From Pampus argenteus (lineage: Eukaryota > Chordata > Actinopteri > Scombriformes > Stromateidae), in NCBI GenBank assembly GCA_036937835.1, contig CM072880.1:19736001-19800000 (forward strand): a DNA stretch of 64,000 nt, written 5' to 3'. The position numbers were made by a program, and so were the translations under genes. The number at the start of each line of letters is the position of its first letter. Within the stretch, counting starts at the first letter, position 1. Shown one piece after another: positions 20,783 to 30,149 of this stretch. Under the pieces are notes generated by a model. That model ran no database searches. It saw only the letters and a list, made by a program, of their open reading frames with translations, and was not told the origin of the DNA.

Positions 20783-23161
20783 TCAGACTGTGGCGCTAAT
20801 TTGGCCTTTCCCATAACGAGTCCTACTTCTGTTTTTCCGTCCTCCTGAATCACCCTCAGATAAGCAACGGCTCCAATTGCCTTGGTTGAGGCATCTGAGA
20901 ACACACAGAACTGTGTGCACAGCTTTGATGAGCGAAGTTGGCGTGTATGTGCGTGGCACATGTAGCTCCTTTAAGACCTGAAGAGATTCTCTCCAGGTTT
21001 CCCATTTCTTCAGCTTGTCTTCTGGGAGGGGTGTATCCCAGTCGGATAGCTCTGAAGTAAGTTCCCTAAGGAGGGCTCTTCCCTGGATCGTGACGGGTGC
21101 CAACAAACCCAGGGGATCAAAAACGCTGTTGACAGTGGAGAGGACTCCGCGTCGGGTGAAGGGTTTGACAACAGTAGATGCAGAAAAGGTGAATGTATCT
21201 GACCTGATCTCCCATAGTAAACCTAAGCTACGCTGCATGGTTGCCGTTTCTCCACTCAGGTCTAGATCCTTGATGACTGGAACATAATCCTCAGGTGGGA
21301 AAGCTCCAATGACTGCTGGACTGTTCGACACAAACTTGTGTAAGCGGAGGTTCGAATCAGCAAGTGATGCCTGTGTTCGTCGAAGGAGGTCAATTGCTTC
21401 TGCTTCCGATGGAAGGGACACCAAGCCATCATCCACGTAGAAGTGTCTCTCCACAAACTTCACCGTGTCAGGTCCATACTTCTGGACGCCTTTTTTAATA
21501 GCTCTTCGCAGGCCATAAATGGCTACAGCAGGAGACGGCGAATTGCTAAAAACATGAACTCTCATGCGGTAATTGACAACCGGCTTACTGAGGTCGTTAT
21601 CCTCGTGCCACAAAAAACGTAGGAAGTTGCGATGGTTCTCATGCACCAAAAAGCAATGAAACATTTGTTGGATGTCAGCTAGGACGGCTGCTCTCTCCTT
21701 CCGAAAGCGTAGAAGGACACCTAGCAGAGAATTGTTAAGGTCGGGACCTGTCAGAAGCACGTCATTGAGGGAGACACCAGCATACTGGGCGCTGGAATCG
21801 AAAACTACCCTAATTTGGTTGGGCTTTTGTGGATGGTATACTCCAAACGACGGAAGATACCAGCACTCCTCGTCTTCCTCCAATGGCGGCGCTACTTCTG
21901 CATGACCATTGTCAATGATCTTCTTCATGAATGCAACATATTGTTCCTGCATCTCAGGATTCCTCTTGAATTGCCGCTGCAGAGATCCAAACCGCTTGAC
22001 TGCATGCTCTCTGTTATTTGGCAAGCGCTGACGTGGCTCCTTAAAGGGTAACGGGGCAACCCAATTGTGAGCGTCATCCCTGTAGACATTGATGTCCATG
22101 ATTTTCAGGAAGGAGACATCTTCGATTGATGGAGCGGGTTTGTTATCATGTTCAGTTTGGTTGAACACTGTGTGTCCTAGCATCCTCTCCGGCGATTTGC
22201 TAGGCTTGCTGATGCTTGGTTGTGTTTCCTTGACGTGCATGAAACTTGTACAAGGCTGAAAAATGGAATGGCGACCACCATCTAATACGTGGGTCTTGAA
22301 TGTGTCAACTATTGGCTTATGCATGTTACCTAAACACACTTCTCCTATCACCACCCAGCCTAGATCGAGACGTTGTGCAAAGGGAGCATTGTGTGGTCCG
22401 TTTATTTGTTGCCTGACCTTGTGTGCTCTAAGCACGTCCCTTCCGAGTAGCAGGAGTATCTCCGCTTCTGGGTCCAGCTCAGGAATGTGTTTGGCAATGT
22501 GATGGAGATGAGGCTGGTGCAAGACTGCACTTGGCGTTTGGATCTCAACTCGATTGTTTGGGATTTCAAGACACTCGAGGAGGGGTGGGAGAGAGATGAG
22601 CACTTTTCCATCCAGTGACTCTATCTGGAATCCTTCAGCCTTCCTACCGTAAGTTTCCATGATGCCTGAACATGTTCTGAGACGGTATGAAAGTGGTTTA
22701 TTCTCCACATTGAACAGTTCGAAGAACTCTGGTCTGGCTAAAGAGTGATTGCTCTGGTCGTCTAGGATCACATAGGCTTTAATAGCTTTGTGCCTTGAAT
22801 GTTCAGGATAAACCTTCACCAGACAAATCTTGGAGCAGGAACGTCTCCACTGACCTAGGCCACAAACTTCTGTGCAACTTGTCCTAACGTCAGTCACGTT
22901 AGAATCTTCTCCCTCCCCGCCATTCTCTTGTGGCAGTCGAGGAGCCTTAGTGGGTTGAAGCAATGGGCCAGGGGGCATGGCTGCATCATGATTGGTGTTC
23001 TCACACTCTGAGCACTTCACAAAAGATTTGCAGTCTTTGGCTACATGTGAGGATGAAGAACAACACTTGAAGCATATTCCTTTCTGTCTTAGAAAAGCCT
23101 TTCTGTCGTCAATAGATTTGTACCTGAATGTCTGACTGAGACTGGAATACCAAATTGGCAT
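20783..23161 (-). CDS. BEL pol: zinc knuckle, A17 protease and RT (open, both ends damaged)
   Basis: This is a 792-codon open frame. In order it has a CCHC knuckle (GICFKCCSSSSHVAKDCKSF), a second Cys-rich repeat, an A17-family protease-like site (VILDDQSNHS), and RT with the A motif (LADIQQMFHCF) and YVDDGLVSLPSE (active site). Its N-terminus is cut by the LINE at 23162. At the 3' side the frame leaves the RNase H register near 20950 and reads about 50 unrelated codons. The RT itself looks intact. Confidence 0.88.
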   Translation of the reverse strand: MPIWYSSLSQTFRYKSIDDRKAFLRQKGICFKCCSSSSHVAKDCKSFVKCSECENTNHDAAMPPGPLLQPTKAPRLPQENGGEGEDSNVTDVRTSCTEVCGLGQWRRSCSKICLVKVYPEHSRHKAIKAYVILDDQSNHSLARPEFFELFNVENKPLSYRLRTCSGIMETYGRKAEGFQIESLDGKVLISLPPLLECLEIPNNRVEIQTPSAVLHQPHLHHIAKHIPELDPEAEILLLLGRDVLRAHKVRQQINGPHNAPFAQRLDLGWVVIGEVCLGNMHKPIVDTFKTHVLDGGRHSIFQPCTSFMHVKETQPSISKPSKSPERMLGHTVFNQTEHDNKPAPSIEDVSFLKIMDINVYRDDAHNWVAPLPFKEPRQRLPNNREHAVKRFGSLQRQFKRNPEMQEQYVAFMKKIIDNGHAEVAPPLEEDEECWYLPSFGVYHPQKPNQIRVVFDSSAQYAGVSLNDVLLTGPDLNNSLLGVLLRFRKERAAVLADIQQMFHCFLVHENHRNFLRFLWHEDNDLSKPVVNYRMRVHVFSNSPSPAVAIYGLRRAIKKGVQKYGPDTVKFVERHFYVDDGLVSLPSEAEAIDLLRRTQASLADSNLRLHKFVSNSPAVIGAFPPEDYVPVIKDLDLSGETATMQRSLGLLWEIRSDTFTFSASTVVKPFTRRGVLSTVNSVFDPLGLLAPVTIQGRALLRELTSELSDWDTPLPEDKLKKWETWRESLQVLKELHVPRTYTPTSLIKAVHTVLCVLRCLNQGNWSRCLSEGDSGGRKNRSRTRYGKGQISATV

Positions 23162-24850
23162 TAAAGGAACCGCCCTAGGCTGGTTTAAGTCATATTTCCT
23201 AGACCGTTCTCAGTTTGTTCATGTTCATGATAAAACCTCCATGCAAACCAAAGTTTCTCATGGAGTCCCACAAGGTTCTGTATTAGGGCCACTTCTTTTC
23301 AGTTTATATATGCTTCCTTTAGGGAACATTATTAGGAATCATTCAATTAACTTTCACTGTTATGCCGACGACACCCAATTATATTTATCGATCAAGCCTG
23401 ATGAAACCAATCACTTGACTAGACTTCAAGCATGCATTAAGGACATAAAAAATTGGATGACCCACAATTTTCTGATGCTAAATTCAGAAAAAACTGAAGT
23501 TCTCGTAATAGGACCCAAACACCTTAGAAACTATCATTCCAGAGATTTAGCCTTAGATGGAATCACCCTGGCCACCAGCTCCACCGTAAAAAATCTTGGC
23601 GTTGTTTTTGATCAAGACTTGTCCTTTAATAACTATATAAAACAACTTTCGAGGACTGCATTCTTCCACTTGCGTAACATTGCCAAAATCAGACGCATCA
23701 TTTCTCAAGCGGATGCAGAAAAATTAGTCCATGCATTTCTTACTTCTAGGCTGGACTATTGTAACTCTTTGCTATCAGGCTGCTCTAATAAGTCTCTTAA
23801 GAGTTTGCAGCTGATTCAGAATGCTGCTGCACGTGTTCTGACAGGAACCAAAATCAGAGATCACATCTCTCCCATTTTGGCTTCCTTGCACTGGCTACCC
23901 GTTAAATCTAGAATAGAATTTAAAATTCTTCTACTAACTTACAAAGCTCTTCATGGTCAGGCACCATCATATTTAAAAGAGCTCATAGTACCCTACCACC
24001 CCACTAGAACATTGCGCTCCCAGGATGGTGGGTTCCTTGTGGTTCCTATAGTGTCTAAAAGTAGATTGGGAGCCAGAGCTTTCAGCTATCAAGCTCCTCT
24101 TCTGTGGAATAAACTACCACTCTGTGTTCGGGAGGCAGACACGATCAACACCTTTAAGAGTAGACTTAAGACTTTCCTGTTTGATAAAGCTTATAATTAG
24201 GGCTGGCTCAGGTCATCCCTTAGTTATGCTGCCATAGAACTAGACTGCTGGGGGACTCACATACTCTCTCGCTCTCTCTCTTATTCTCTCTCTCTCCTTA
24301 TCTATCCATCTATCTAATCCATCTATCTATCATGTTACTAATTAAACTTCTTCCCCGGAGTTTCTGTGCTCTCTCGTCCAGCAGGTTCTTGTGGACTGTG
24401 TCTGCTGCTGTGGTCCTGCGTGGCGTCTACTGCATGTGTTGTCGCCGTCATCATTGTTGCCATATCCCCATTACAGTTTATAGTTATGTAATGATTTGCT
24501 GCTACTGTAATAATTCATCATTCATTGTAACCTATTCTTATCATCCATTGTAATTCATTATTATTCACTGTGAGTGTACAATATGTGTGTGTTGATTTGT
24601 TCTGTACATGTGACATCATTGCACGTCTGTCCGTCCTGGGAGAGGGATCCCTCCTCTGTGGCTCTTCCTGAGGTTTCTTCCACCTTTTTCCCTGTTAAAA
24701 GGTTTTTTGGTGGGCAAGTTTTTCCTCACTCTAATCGAGGGTCTAAGGACAGAGGGTGTCACTCCCTGTACAGATTGTAAAGCCCTCTGAGACAAATGTA
24801 TTTTGTGATTTTGGGCTATATAAATAAAATTTGATTTAATTTGATTTGAT
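23162..24850 (+). mobile_element. Family B LINE copy 2 (plus), 5'-truncated, inserted in BEL
   Basis: The copy starts inside RT (GTALGWFKSYF-type sequence) and runs to the 3' end with ATAAAATTTGATTTAATTTGATTTGAT. The 3' UTR has a CT/TATC simple repeat (24260-24332). Left and right it is bounded by BEL gag-pol sequence. No target duplication is evident and some BEL sequence may have been lost at the site. The 3' end is shared with 58690-58904. Confidence 0.9.
23241..24200 (+). CDS. LINE RT C-terminal part (truncated)
   Basis: 319 codons from an internal Met, although the frame is open a little further upstream. It contains GVPQGSVLGPLLFSLYM (B motif), HCYADDTQLYLS (C motif, YADD active site), a thumb, and the Jockey/CR1-type C-terminal domain ending in FLFDKAYN. 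The endonuclease and the N-terminal RT motifs are absent, so it is not functional. The same C-terminal peptide occurs at 54868-55298 and, on the minus strand, at 9995-10594. Confidence 0.88.
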   Translation: MQTKVSHGVPQGSVLGPLLFSLYMLPLGNIIRNHSINFHCYADDTQLYLSIKPDETNHLTRLQACIKDIKNWMTHNFLMLNSEKTEVLVIGPKHLRNYHSRDLALDGITLATSSTVKNLGVVFDQDLSFNNYIKQLSRTAFFHLRNIAKIRRIISQADAEKLVHAFLTSRLDYCNSLLSGCSNKSLKSLQLIQNAAARVLTGTKIRDHISPILASLHWLPVKSRIEFKILLLTYKALHGQAPSYLKELIVPYHPTRTLRSQDGGFLVVPIVSKSRLGARAFSYQAPLLWNKLPLCVREADTINTFKSRLKTFLFDKAYN

Positions 24851-24862
24851 GTCCTGACCCAC

Positions 24863-25518
24863 TTCTCCTGAAGTCCATATGGAAGCTTATCCACAATTGG
24901 TCCGATGCCTCGGGAGGTATCTAGATACGACAGCCCAAAGAGATATCCATCCTCCTTGGCTCCTTGTATCTCCATGAGCAAATCTCGAAGTTCACGTAAT
25001 TTGGTGTGATCCTTGGCCGAAATCCTTGGAAAGCTGTCTAGCCTGTGGAAGAGTGACTGTTCGATTATTTCAGGGGCGGCATAGCAGTCACGCAGCCTCT
25101 CCCATGACTTGCGTAGAGCTAGATTGGTGTTGTTTACATGCACTGAGGGTATGCGTCTCACTTGTTCACCAGACTCCTTCCCTAACCACTTGGTCATGAG
25201 GTCTAGTTCTTGTGTTGCTGTGAGTTGGACTTCAGCCACTACATTGGTGAATGAGGACTGCCATGCACGGAAGTTCTCCGGCTTGTCATCAAATTGGTAC
25301 AGACCTGACACAATAAGATCTCGTCGTGCCAAATACTGTGCCAGAGGGTCTGAAGGGAGTGGTGTGCTAGCTGGAAGCATATGTGGGGGTGTGTATGGCT
25401 GAGCATGTATGTGTGTGGAAGAATTCATTCTTTTAGTGTCAGTTTTTGGCTCAGTTCTGTTCAGTTCAGACAGGTTCGGTACAGGTAAGTATGTGTCATC
25501 TCTCTTTTCCAGCTTCAT
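24863..25518 (-). pseudogene. BEL gag, DUF1759-like part
   Basis: This minus-strand frame runs from 25518 to the LINE boundary near 24851. It has the gag pattern of BEL elements (QYLARRDLIVSGLYQFDDKP, FRAWQSSFTNVVAEV). It begins a few codons inside the end of the upstream gag frame but in another register. Either a single-base indel near 25500-25515 broke gag, or the two frames were joined by frameshifting. Confidence 0.8.
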
Positions 25519-26035
25519 TTTGTAATTGGTAGGATAAAAATTCTGTTATGCTTTCAGGTGGGTGCCACGTCTTGAAACTCTCTCCTGTCACAGCGTGGTC
25601 TGGAGGTTTTATAGATGGGAACGGTGCTGGTGGAGAGGTAGGCTGATCCTGCTCAATTTGAGATTGAACATAATCACTGGTGCGTTGCTGTATAAACCTT
25701 TCTTCTGACTCAGATTTCTTATTTTCCAATATGGCGTCCATATCCTCTAACACTTGTGCCTCCACGATGGCTGCATCTGCTTCACGATGTAGCGTTAGCA
25801 CTTCCAGCTCTGTATCGATTCTAGCAGTCTCTAACTCATTTTGAGCCTCTCTTGTTTTCCTTTCTGCTTCTTTAGCAGCCTTTTCCAGTTTTAATTTAGC
25901 CTCCTGGCTAGCATACGAAGCTCTTATCTTAGCAGCTTCTGCTTTAGCTCGGGCACGAGCTACGCTTGATGACGACGATGCGTTACTCCTAGCACTTGTT
26001 GCTCCTGACTTGTTGCTAGCTGCCATCTCGACCAC
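25496..26035 (-). CDS. BEL gag N-terminal coiled-coil part
   Basis: 179 codons starting 29 bp inside the 5' LTR edge, a very short leader. After a Ser-rich start there is a long Ala/Glu/Lys helical stretch (about residues 25-110, with KLKLEKAAKEAERKTREAQN-like heptads) that should form a coiled coil. A Pro-rich segment and an ESFKTWHPP motif follow, then a stop at 25496. The role, particle assembly, is inferred from position. Confidence 0.75.
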   Translation of the reverse strand: MVEMAASNKSGATSARSNASSSSSVARARAKAEAAKIRASYASQEAKLKLEKAAKEAERKTREAQNELETARIDTELEVLTLHREADAAIVEAQVLEDMDAILENKKSESEERFIQQRTSDYVQSQIEQDQPTSPPAPFPSIKPPDHAVTGESFKTWHPPESITEFLSYQLQNEAGKER

Positions 26036-26063
26036 TTGGAAACATTGAGTGCCGCCTTTTCAC

Positions 26064-26720
26064 TGTAGTGTTCTCACTCAAAGTGTAGCAACTCTGTTTC
26101 AACACCAAGTTAAACCGAGTCCAATGAAAACATGAGCCGTGGTGGAGTTGACCGTTTACTCAGCAGTCTTCAATGACATTCGGTGAAAACTGTAAATACA
26201 ACAAATATTGCACTTTAAATAACATAAAACGTGCATTAGCATAGTTACAGGCACAATGAATTATCGTATTCATCATCAGCAGAACGTTTTTAAATGTGTA
26301 AATAACATGGACAAAATGTCCTCTTTTACTAACAAATTAAATATATATATTCTAGCAGATATCTATACATAGATACACAGATATAGATATTTATATTTAA
26401 CATCTTACACATGAAATGTATGCACTTACGGCGTTGCCTGTACAATATTTCTCAGCGGATGGCTAGGATAGCTTCAGAGCATGTCTGCCTCACTCTCAGT
26501 GCAAGGAGAAAAGAAATAAACAGGAAATCAACCAACACACTTGACCTGTCAGGAAGTGATGTCAGCGGTGACGCGACTGTCAAAATAAAATCTTCTTAAT
26601 AAACCTTTTTTTTTTTTTTTTTAAACCCTTTTGCTCTTATTATTTAACTACAACACGTATGAATGACTTATCTTAAAGCACTCATTACAATGAACACTAG
26701 ATTGCCTTTGAGGCAACACA
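26064..26720 (-). repeat. BEL 5' LTR (657 bp)
   Basis: Pairs with 18124-18762. It is followed by GTACA (26721-26725), the proposed right target copy. The extra length is an AT/GATA-like stretch at about 26365-26398. Confidence 0.95.
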
Positions 26721-28072
26721 GTACATGTCTGAAAACCAGGAAGCTGCTTGTCCAGAACAATAATGAATGTATGGTTACAGTTACATCATTTTTGTAGAGA
26801 AATGCTTTCATGTGACAGTGGCAAAATGTATAATTTTAACGGTAGCAAGTATGCTGTAAATTTATAAAGGATGATGATGATGCCCCTTTTAGTGAAATAG
26901 TGAATCCATGTTGTACATATGTGTAATCTGGTGTCCTTTCAACACTCTTTCATTGTTGATGCAACAGTGACCTCTGCTGTATGTGATGAAACCTGGCAGC
27001 ACTTGGTGATCCATCTTTTCTCTCTCACTGTGTGTGTGTGTGTGTATGTGTGTGTGTGTGTGTGTGTACATGAACCTGACCCAGTTTGTTTACAGCTTCT
27101 AATTGTCTTCCAACTGCTCTTTTAAGTCGCCGTACACTCAGAAATCTCTCTCGCTTTCTTCTTGTTCCTACAGTTGGATGCTTGAGCTTCACTTTACAGA
27201 ATGATGTTTGTGTTTTCACATTCATCTGTTTGAAAGGGAAAGTGGGAGAATTGTTTTGAATTTAAGGATTGGACCTGAACATGATTTGTGACATCACAGC
27301 TAGATTTGAAACCAATTTGGATTCTTAATGAGGGAGAAGGAGGATACGTTTAAAGGATACGTTAAAGATTTCAAAGTAGTCATTATACTTTTTTGTGTCT
27401 TAATACATGTCTGGACAAGATCTTTAACATTGACTAATCAAGCAAAACATTGTATAAAGAATCACACTGATTTGGCTCAGACTACATCATGTCTTCCTAC
27501 AATACCCCCTCAAGCACTGAATCAGCCAATAGCATCAGCCAACAGCAATCCCTGACAGCTTTATACACTACACCTGGTCATTCTTATCAGCTTGTATGGC
27601 CATGTACTATATCTATACATGTTCAGAAATATTAATACTTGGTCTCAGCTCCCAAATAATTACAGAGAGCTTGAGAGGTCAAAAAAAATTCAGGACACGC
27701 TTACACAGGATTTTGGAAATATCTCAAATTTATAAAAACATACAAAGTCTCTCTCAACATCTACACAACATGAAAAAGATAAAAGCAAATTCTTCATGAA
27801 CGCAATATAAATGTTCACCTTAGTCTGATTCTTCCTCATGCTTGCTGTAAGAACATCAATAACAGTATATAAGATATACATAAATTATGCTACTCCTAAA
27901 TACATAAACTCACCGGCAAACATTTTATTTCATTTTTTATATGACCCATGTATGATTATCATGCATGATACGTCGCTATACAACACCTGCTCCAACAAGC
28001 ATCTTAACTGCTCAGTGAGATTTTGGACAGTCTGTCCTTTTCCCGGTTTAGATGGGGCTTAAGTTTTTCTCA
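26721..28072. other. Host intergenic DNA
   Basis: No gene was recognised. It contains a (TG)n microsatellite at 27029-27067 interrupted by one TA. The remaining open frames are short and look random. Confidence 0.6.
27029..27067. repeat. (TG)n microsatellite
   Basis: About 19 dinucleotide units with one interruption (TGTGTATGTG). Confidence 0.95.
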
Positions 28073-28348
28073 TTAAAGTATTCCTCGGATAACAAGTAAC
28101 TGTAAAGCTGCATCTTGGAACAAGTCATGAGTGTTGATGTCATTGTGGTTACTGCCCATCATGATGTGAGGAGGGTTGAGCCTGTGTTGACAGCATGGTG
28201 GTTCCAGGATTGATCTCCTGAACCAGCTGGCTTCATTCTGTGTGAGTTGAACTGCAGCTCTCAGACGCCTGTTGGTGGAAATGTGTTTGTCTGTGATACA
28301 CTGATGACCTGTCAACACAATGTGAGGAAGAGCAGGGGAGTAAAACAC
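28073..28348 (-). other. Unrecognised 91-codon frame 3' of mos
   Basis: This minus-strand frame has balanced composition. A pyrimidine/AG sequence ending at about 28310 (ACATTGTGTTGACAG) resembles a 3' splice site before GTCATCAGTGTATC. It could be a host exon, an old repeat fragment or chance. I do not recognise the peptide. Confidence 0.2.
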
Positions 28349-28969
28349 TAATATAATATAAAAATAATTTTAATGAAAACTCACCACACTTAAATCTCAT
28401 TTTACAAACTCATCATAGTAAATAAAACTCAACTCACAACATTTAAATTTCACAAGTTAAGAAAAAAATTGGATAAAACAGAGAAACATCTGATTGTGCT
28501 GGCAAACAAGTGAAGAACTTGTGTCAGTATAAGATGAAGTCATGACATCTATCTAAAGCAATTTGCCTCAAGAGATTTTGAGTCAGTCTGTTTTCGTGAT
28601 TATGCAAAGACACCAATAGTAAATGACTCACACAAGACAAACTGCTTTGGAAATAAAAGTTGAAACACAGCATGCAAATAAATCTGTGAAACTAAAAAGG
28701 GAGAATAAATGAAGAGTTTTGGGTGTAGCAGTCTCCAAGCTGCTTTCAATCAATACAGCATTTAAAGACACCTTCCATCAAGCCGTACTTTAGTAGCCTC
28801 ACAGTGCTAACAGCGGATTGTCCTTGGTTAATCATTAGCAGCCGCATATGGTGTCCCAGGCTGATAAAGGTGACCACACACGTCGGTAGTCCATGGTGTG
28901 TAACGCTGATACTGTAGGAGAGAACCTTCTAAAATGCTGCTAAAACATGTCCACTTGACTAAACCCACG

Positions 28970-28976
28970 ATAAAAA
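28970..28976 (-). promoter_or_regulatory. Candidate cytoplasmic polyadenylation element of mos
   Basis: The mos mRNA would read UUUUUAU starting four bases after the stop codon. In other vertebrates, mos translation in maturing oocytes depends on such elements in the 3' UTR. I did not find a clear AAUAAA close by on this strand, so function is only suggested. Confidence 0.35.
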
Positions 28977-28979
28977 CAC

Positions 28980-29996
28980 TCATATGTGTGAGTGCAGCTG
29001 CTCCAACTGAGGCAGCAGCTCCTGGGCGCTGGGCCTGCAGCGGGGCTCTGCGCTCCAGCACCGGCTCAGCACAGTCCTGCACAGCCGCCCCTGCTCCGAC
29101 CGGAACACCGCCTGGTCCTGAACAGATGGCCGCAGATTGTGCGCGACAACCGCGTAGAGCACATGCTGCCTGTCGCCGGTGTATGGCTGCTCTCTGGTGA
29201 TCAGCTGCCACAGGGTGATCCCGAAGGAGAAGATGTCCGCTTTAGCAGACACCCCCTCTCCTTTCAGCAGCTCCGGGGATCTGTGCGTGTACGTGCCGCC
29301 TATGTGGCTCAGACAGGGGCTGACAGCGGTCACCTCGCACCCACGGTCCAGCTTCAGAGAACAGCCAAAATCTGCGATTTTGCAGACGTCCTCACCGGAC
29401 ACCAACACGTTGGCTGGTTTTATGTCCAGATGCACAATGTCGTGGGAGTGAAGGAACCGCAATCCGCGAACAATGTCTGAGGAGTACCTGATCCACCTGT
29501 CCGCCTCCAGCGGCTTTGCACAGCCGTAAATAGTCTGCTGCAGATTTCTGCTCCCCACAAACTCCATCAGTATCGTTCCGATGCTGCTTTCATCTCCAAA
29601 ACCCGCCGGTACGCAGGTGGTCGCCGCGATGACGCGCACGATGTTTCTGTGCTGCAGGTGTGCAGCGTTCAGCTCGGCCCAGAAGCTCTGTCGAGACGCC
29701 AGCTTGTTCTTGACGCATTTCTTTACCCTTTTCAGCGCGACGGTCTCCCCGAGGTACTCCGCCTTGTAGACCGAGCCGAACCCTCCGGAGCCCACAGGCT
29801 GCACGGAGCGCAGCTCCTTCCAGTAGATCACAGACGACCAGAGCCGACTGGCGACTCTGCCGTGGAGCCGCTGAGCGGGCACCTGTAAAGTGGAGGCGTG
29901 AGAGTGTTTGGTCAGTGGGCTGCTGCAGGTCCCGATGTCCACACAAGGGTAGATGTCTTTGGGCAGCAGGCGGGTCACTGGGATTGGAGAAGGCAT
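28980..29996 (-). CDS. mos: Mos serine/threonine kinase (oocyte maturation, MAPKKK)
   Basis: Mos activates MEK/MAPK in maturing oocytes and is part of the cytostatic activity that holds eggs in metaphase II. The 338-aa single-exon gene, close to the 346 aa of human MOS, begins MPSP as in mammals. That conserved N-terminus and the lack of an upstream in-frame alternative fix the start. Kinase landmarks: glycine loop GSGGFGSV (69-76), ATP Lys89 in VALK, catalytic loop HLDIKPAN (Asp191), DFG (209-211), and GGTYTHRSPE at the activation-segment end. The Mos-like CVKNKLASRQSFWAELN segment follows the lysine. No coding introns, as in all vertebrate mos genes. plag1 lies about 9.5 kb away on the same strand, the order known from tetrapods. 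The upstream 130 bp are GC-rich. No defects were seen. Confidence 0.98.
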   Translation of the reverse strand: MPSPIPVTRLLPKDIYPCVDIGTCSSPLTKHSHASTLQVPAQRLHGRVASRLWSSVIYWKELRSVQPVGSGGFGSVYKAEYLGETVALKRVKKCVKNKLASRQSFWAELNAAHLQHRNIVRVIAATTCVPAGFGDESSIGTILMEFVGSRNLQQTIYGCAKPLEADRWIRYSSDIVRGLRFLHSHDIVHLDIKPANVLVSGEDVCKIADFGCSLKLDRGCEVTAVSPCLSHIGGTYTHRSPELLKGEGVSAKADIFSFGITLWQLITREQPYTGDRQHVLYAVVAHNLRPSVQDQAVFRSEQGRLCRTVLSRCWSAEPRCRPSAQELLPQLEQLHSHI

Positions 29997-30149
29997 AGCG
30001 GGCGATAGAGACAGACCGAGAGCTCACCGTCAGGAGTCTGCTGCTGACTGAACGGCAGCTGTGCAGCCTCAGAGCTTTTCAGGACAGGCAGACGCAGCCA
30101 ATCACAGCGCCGCCTAGTGGCGAGGAGTAGGAAACGCCTCCTGTTTGGG

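Larger units (their letters stand above)
18124..26720 (-). mobile_element. BEL/Pao LTR retrotransposon, minus strand
   Basis: LTRs at 18124-18762 and 26064-26720 enclose, on the minus strand, a coiled-coil gag N-terminus, a DUF1759-type gag, a CCHC knuckle, an A17-type protease, RT, RNase H, and integrase with a Pao-type C-terminal module. The candidate 5-bp target duplication is GTGCA/GTACA (one mismatch). A family B LINE at 23162-24850 interrupts gag-pol. Frameshifts in the RNase H and integrase regions make it defective. No env was seen. Confidence 0.92.

Noticed and set aside
28992..29888. Plus-strand frames across mos
   Set aside because: They are GC-driven shadows of the mos coding sequence.
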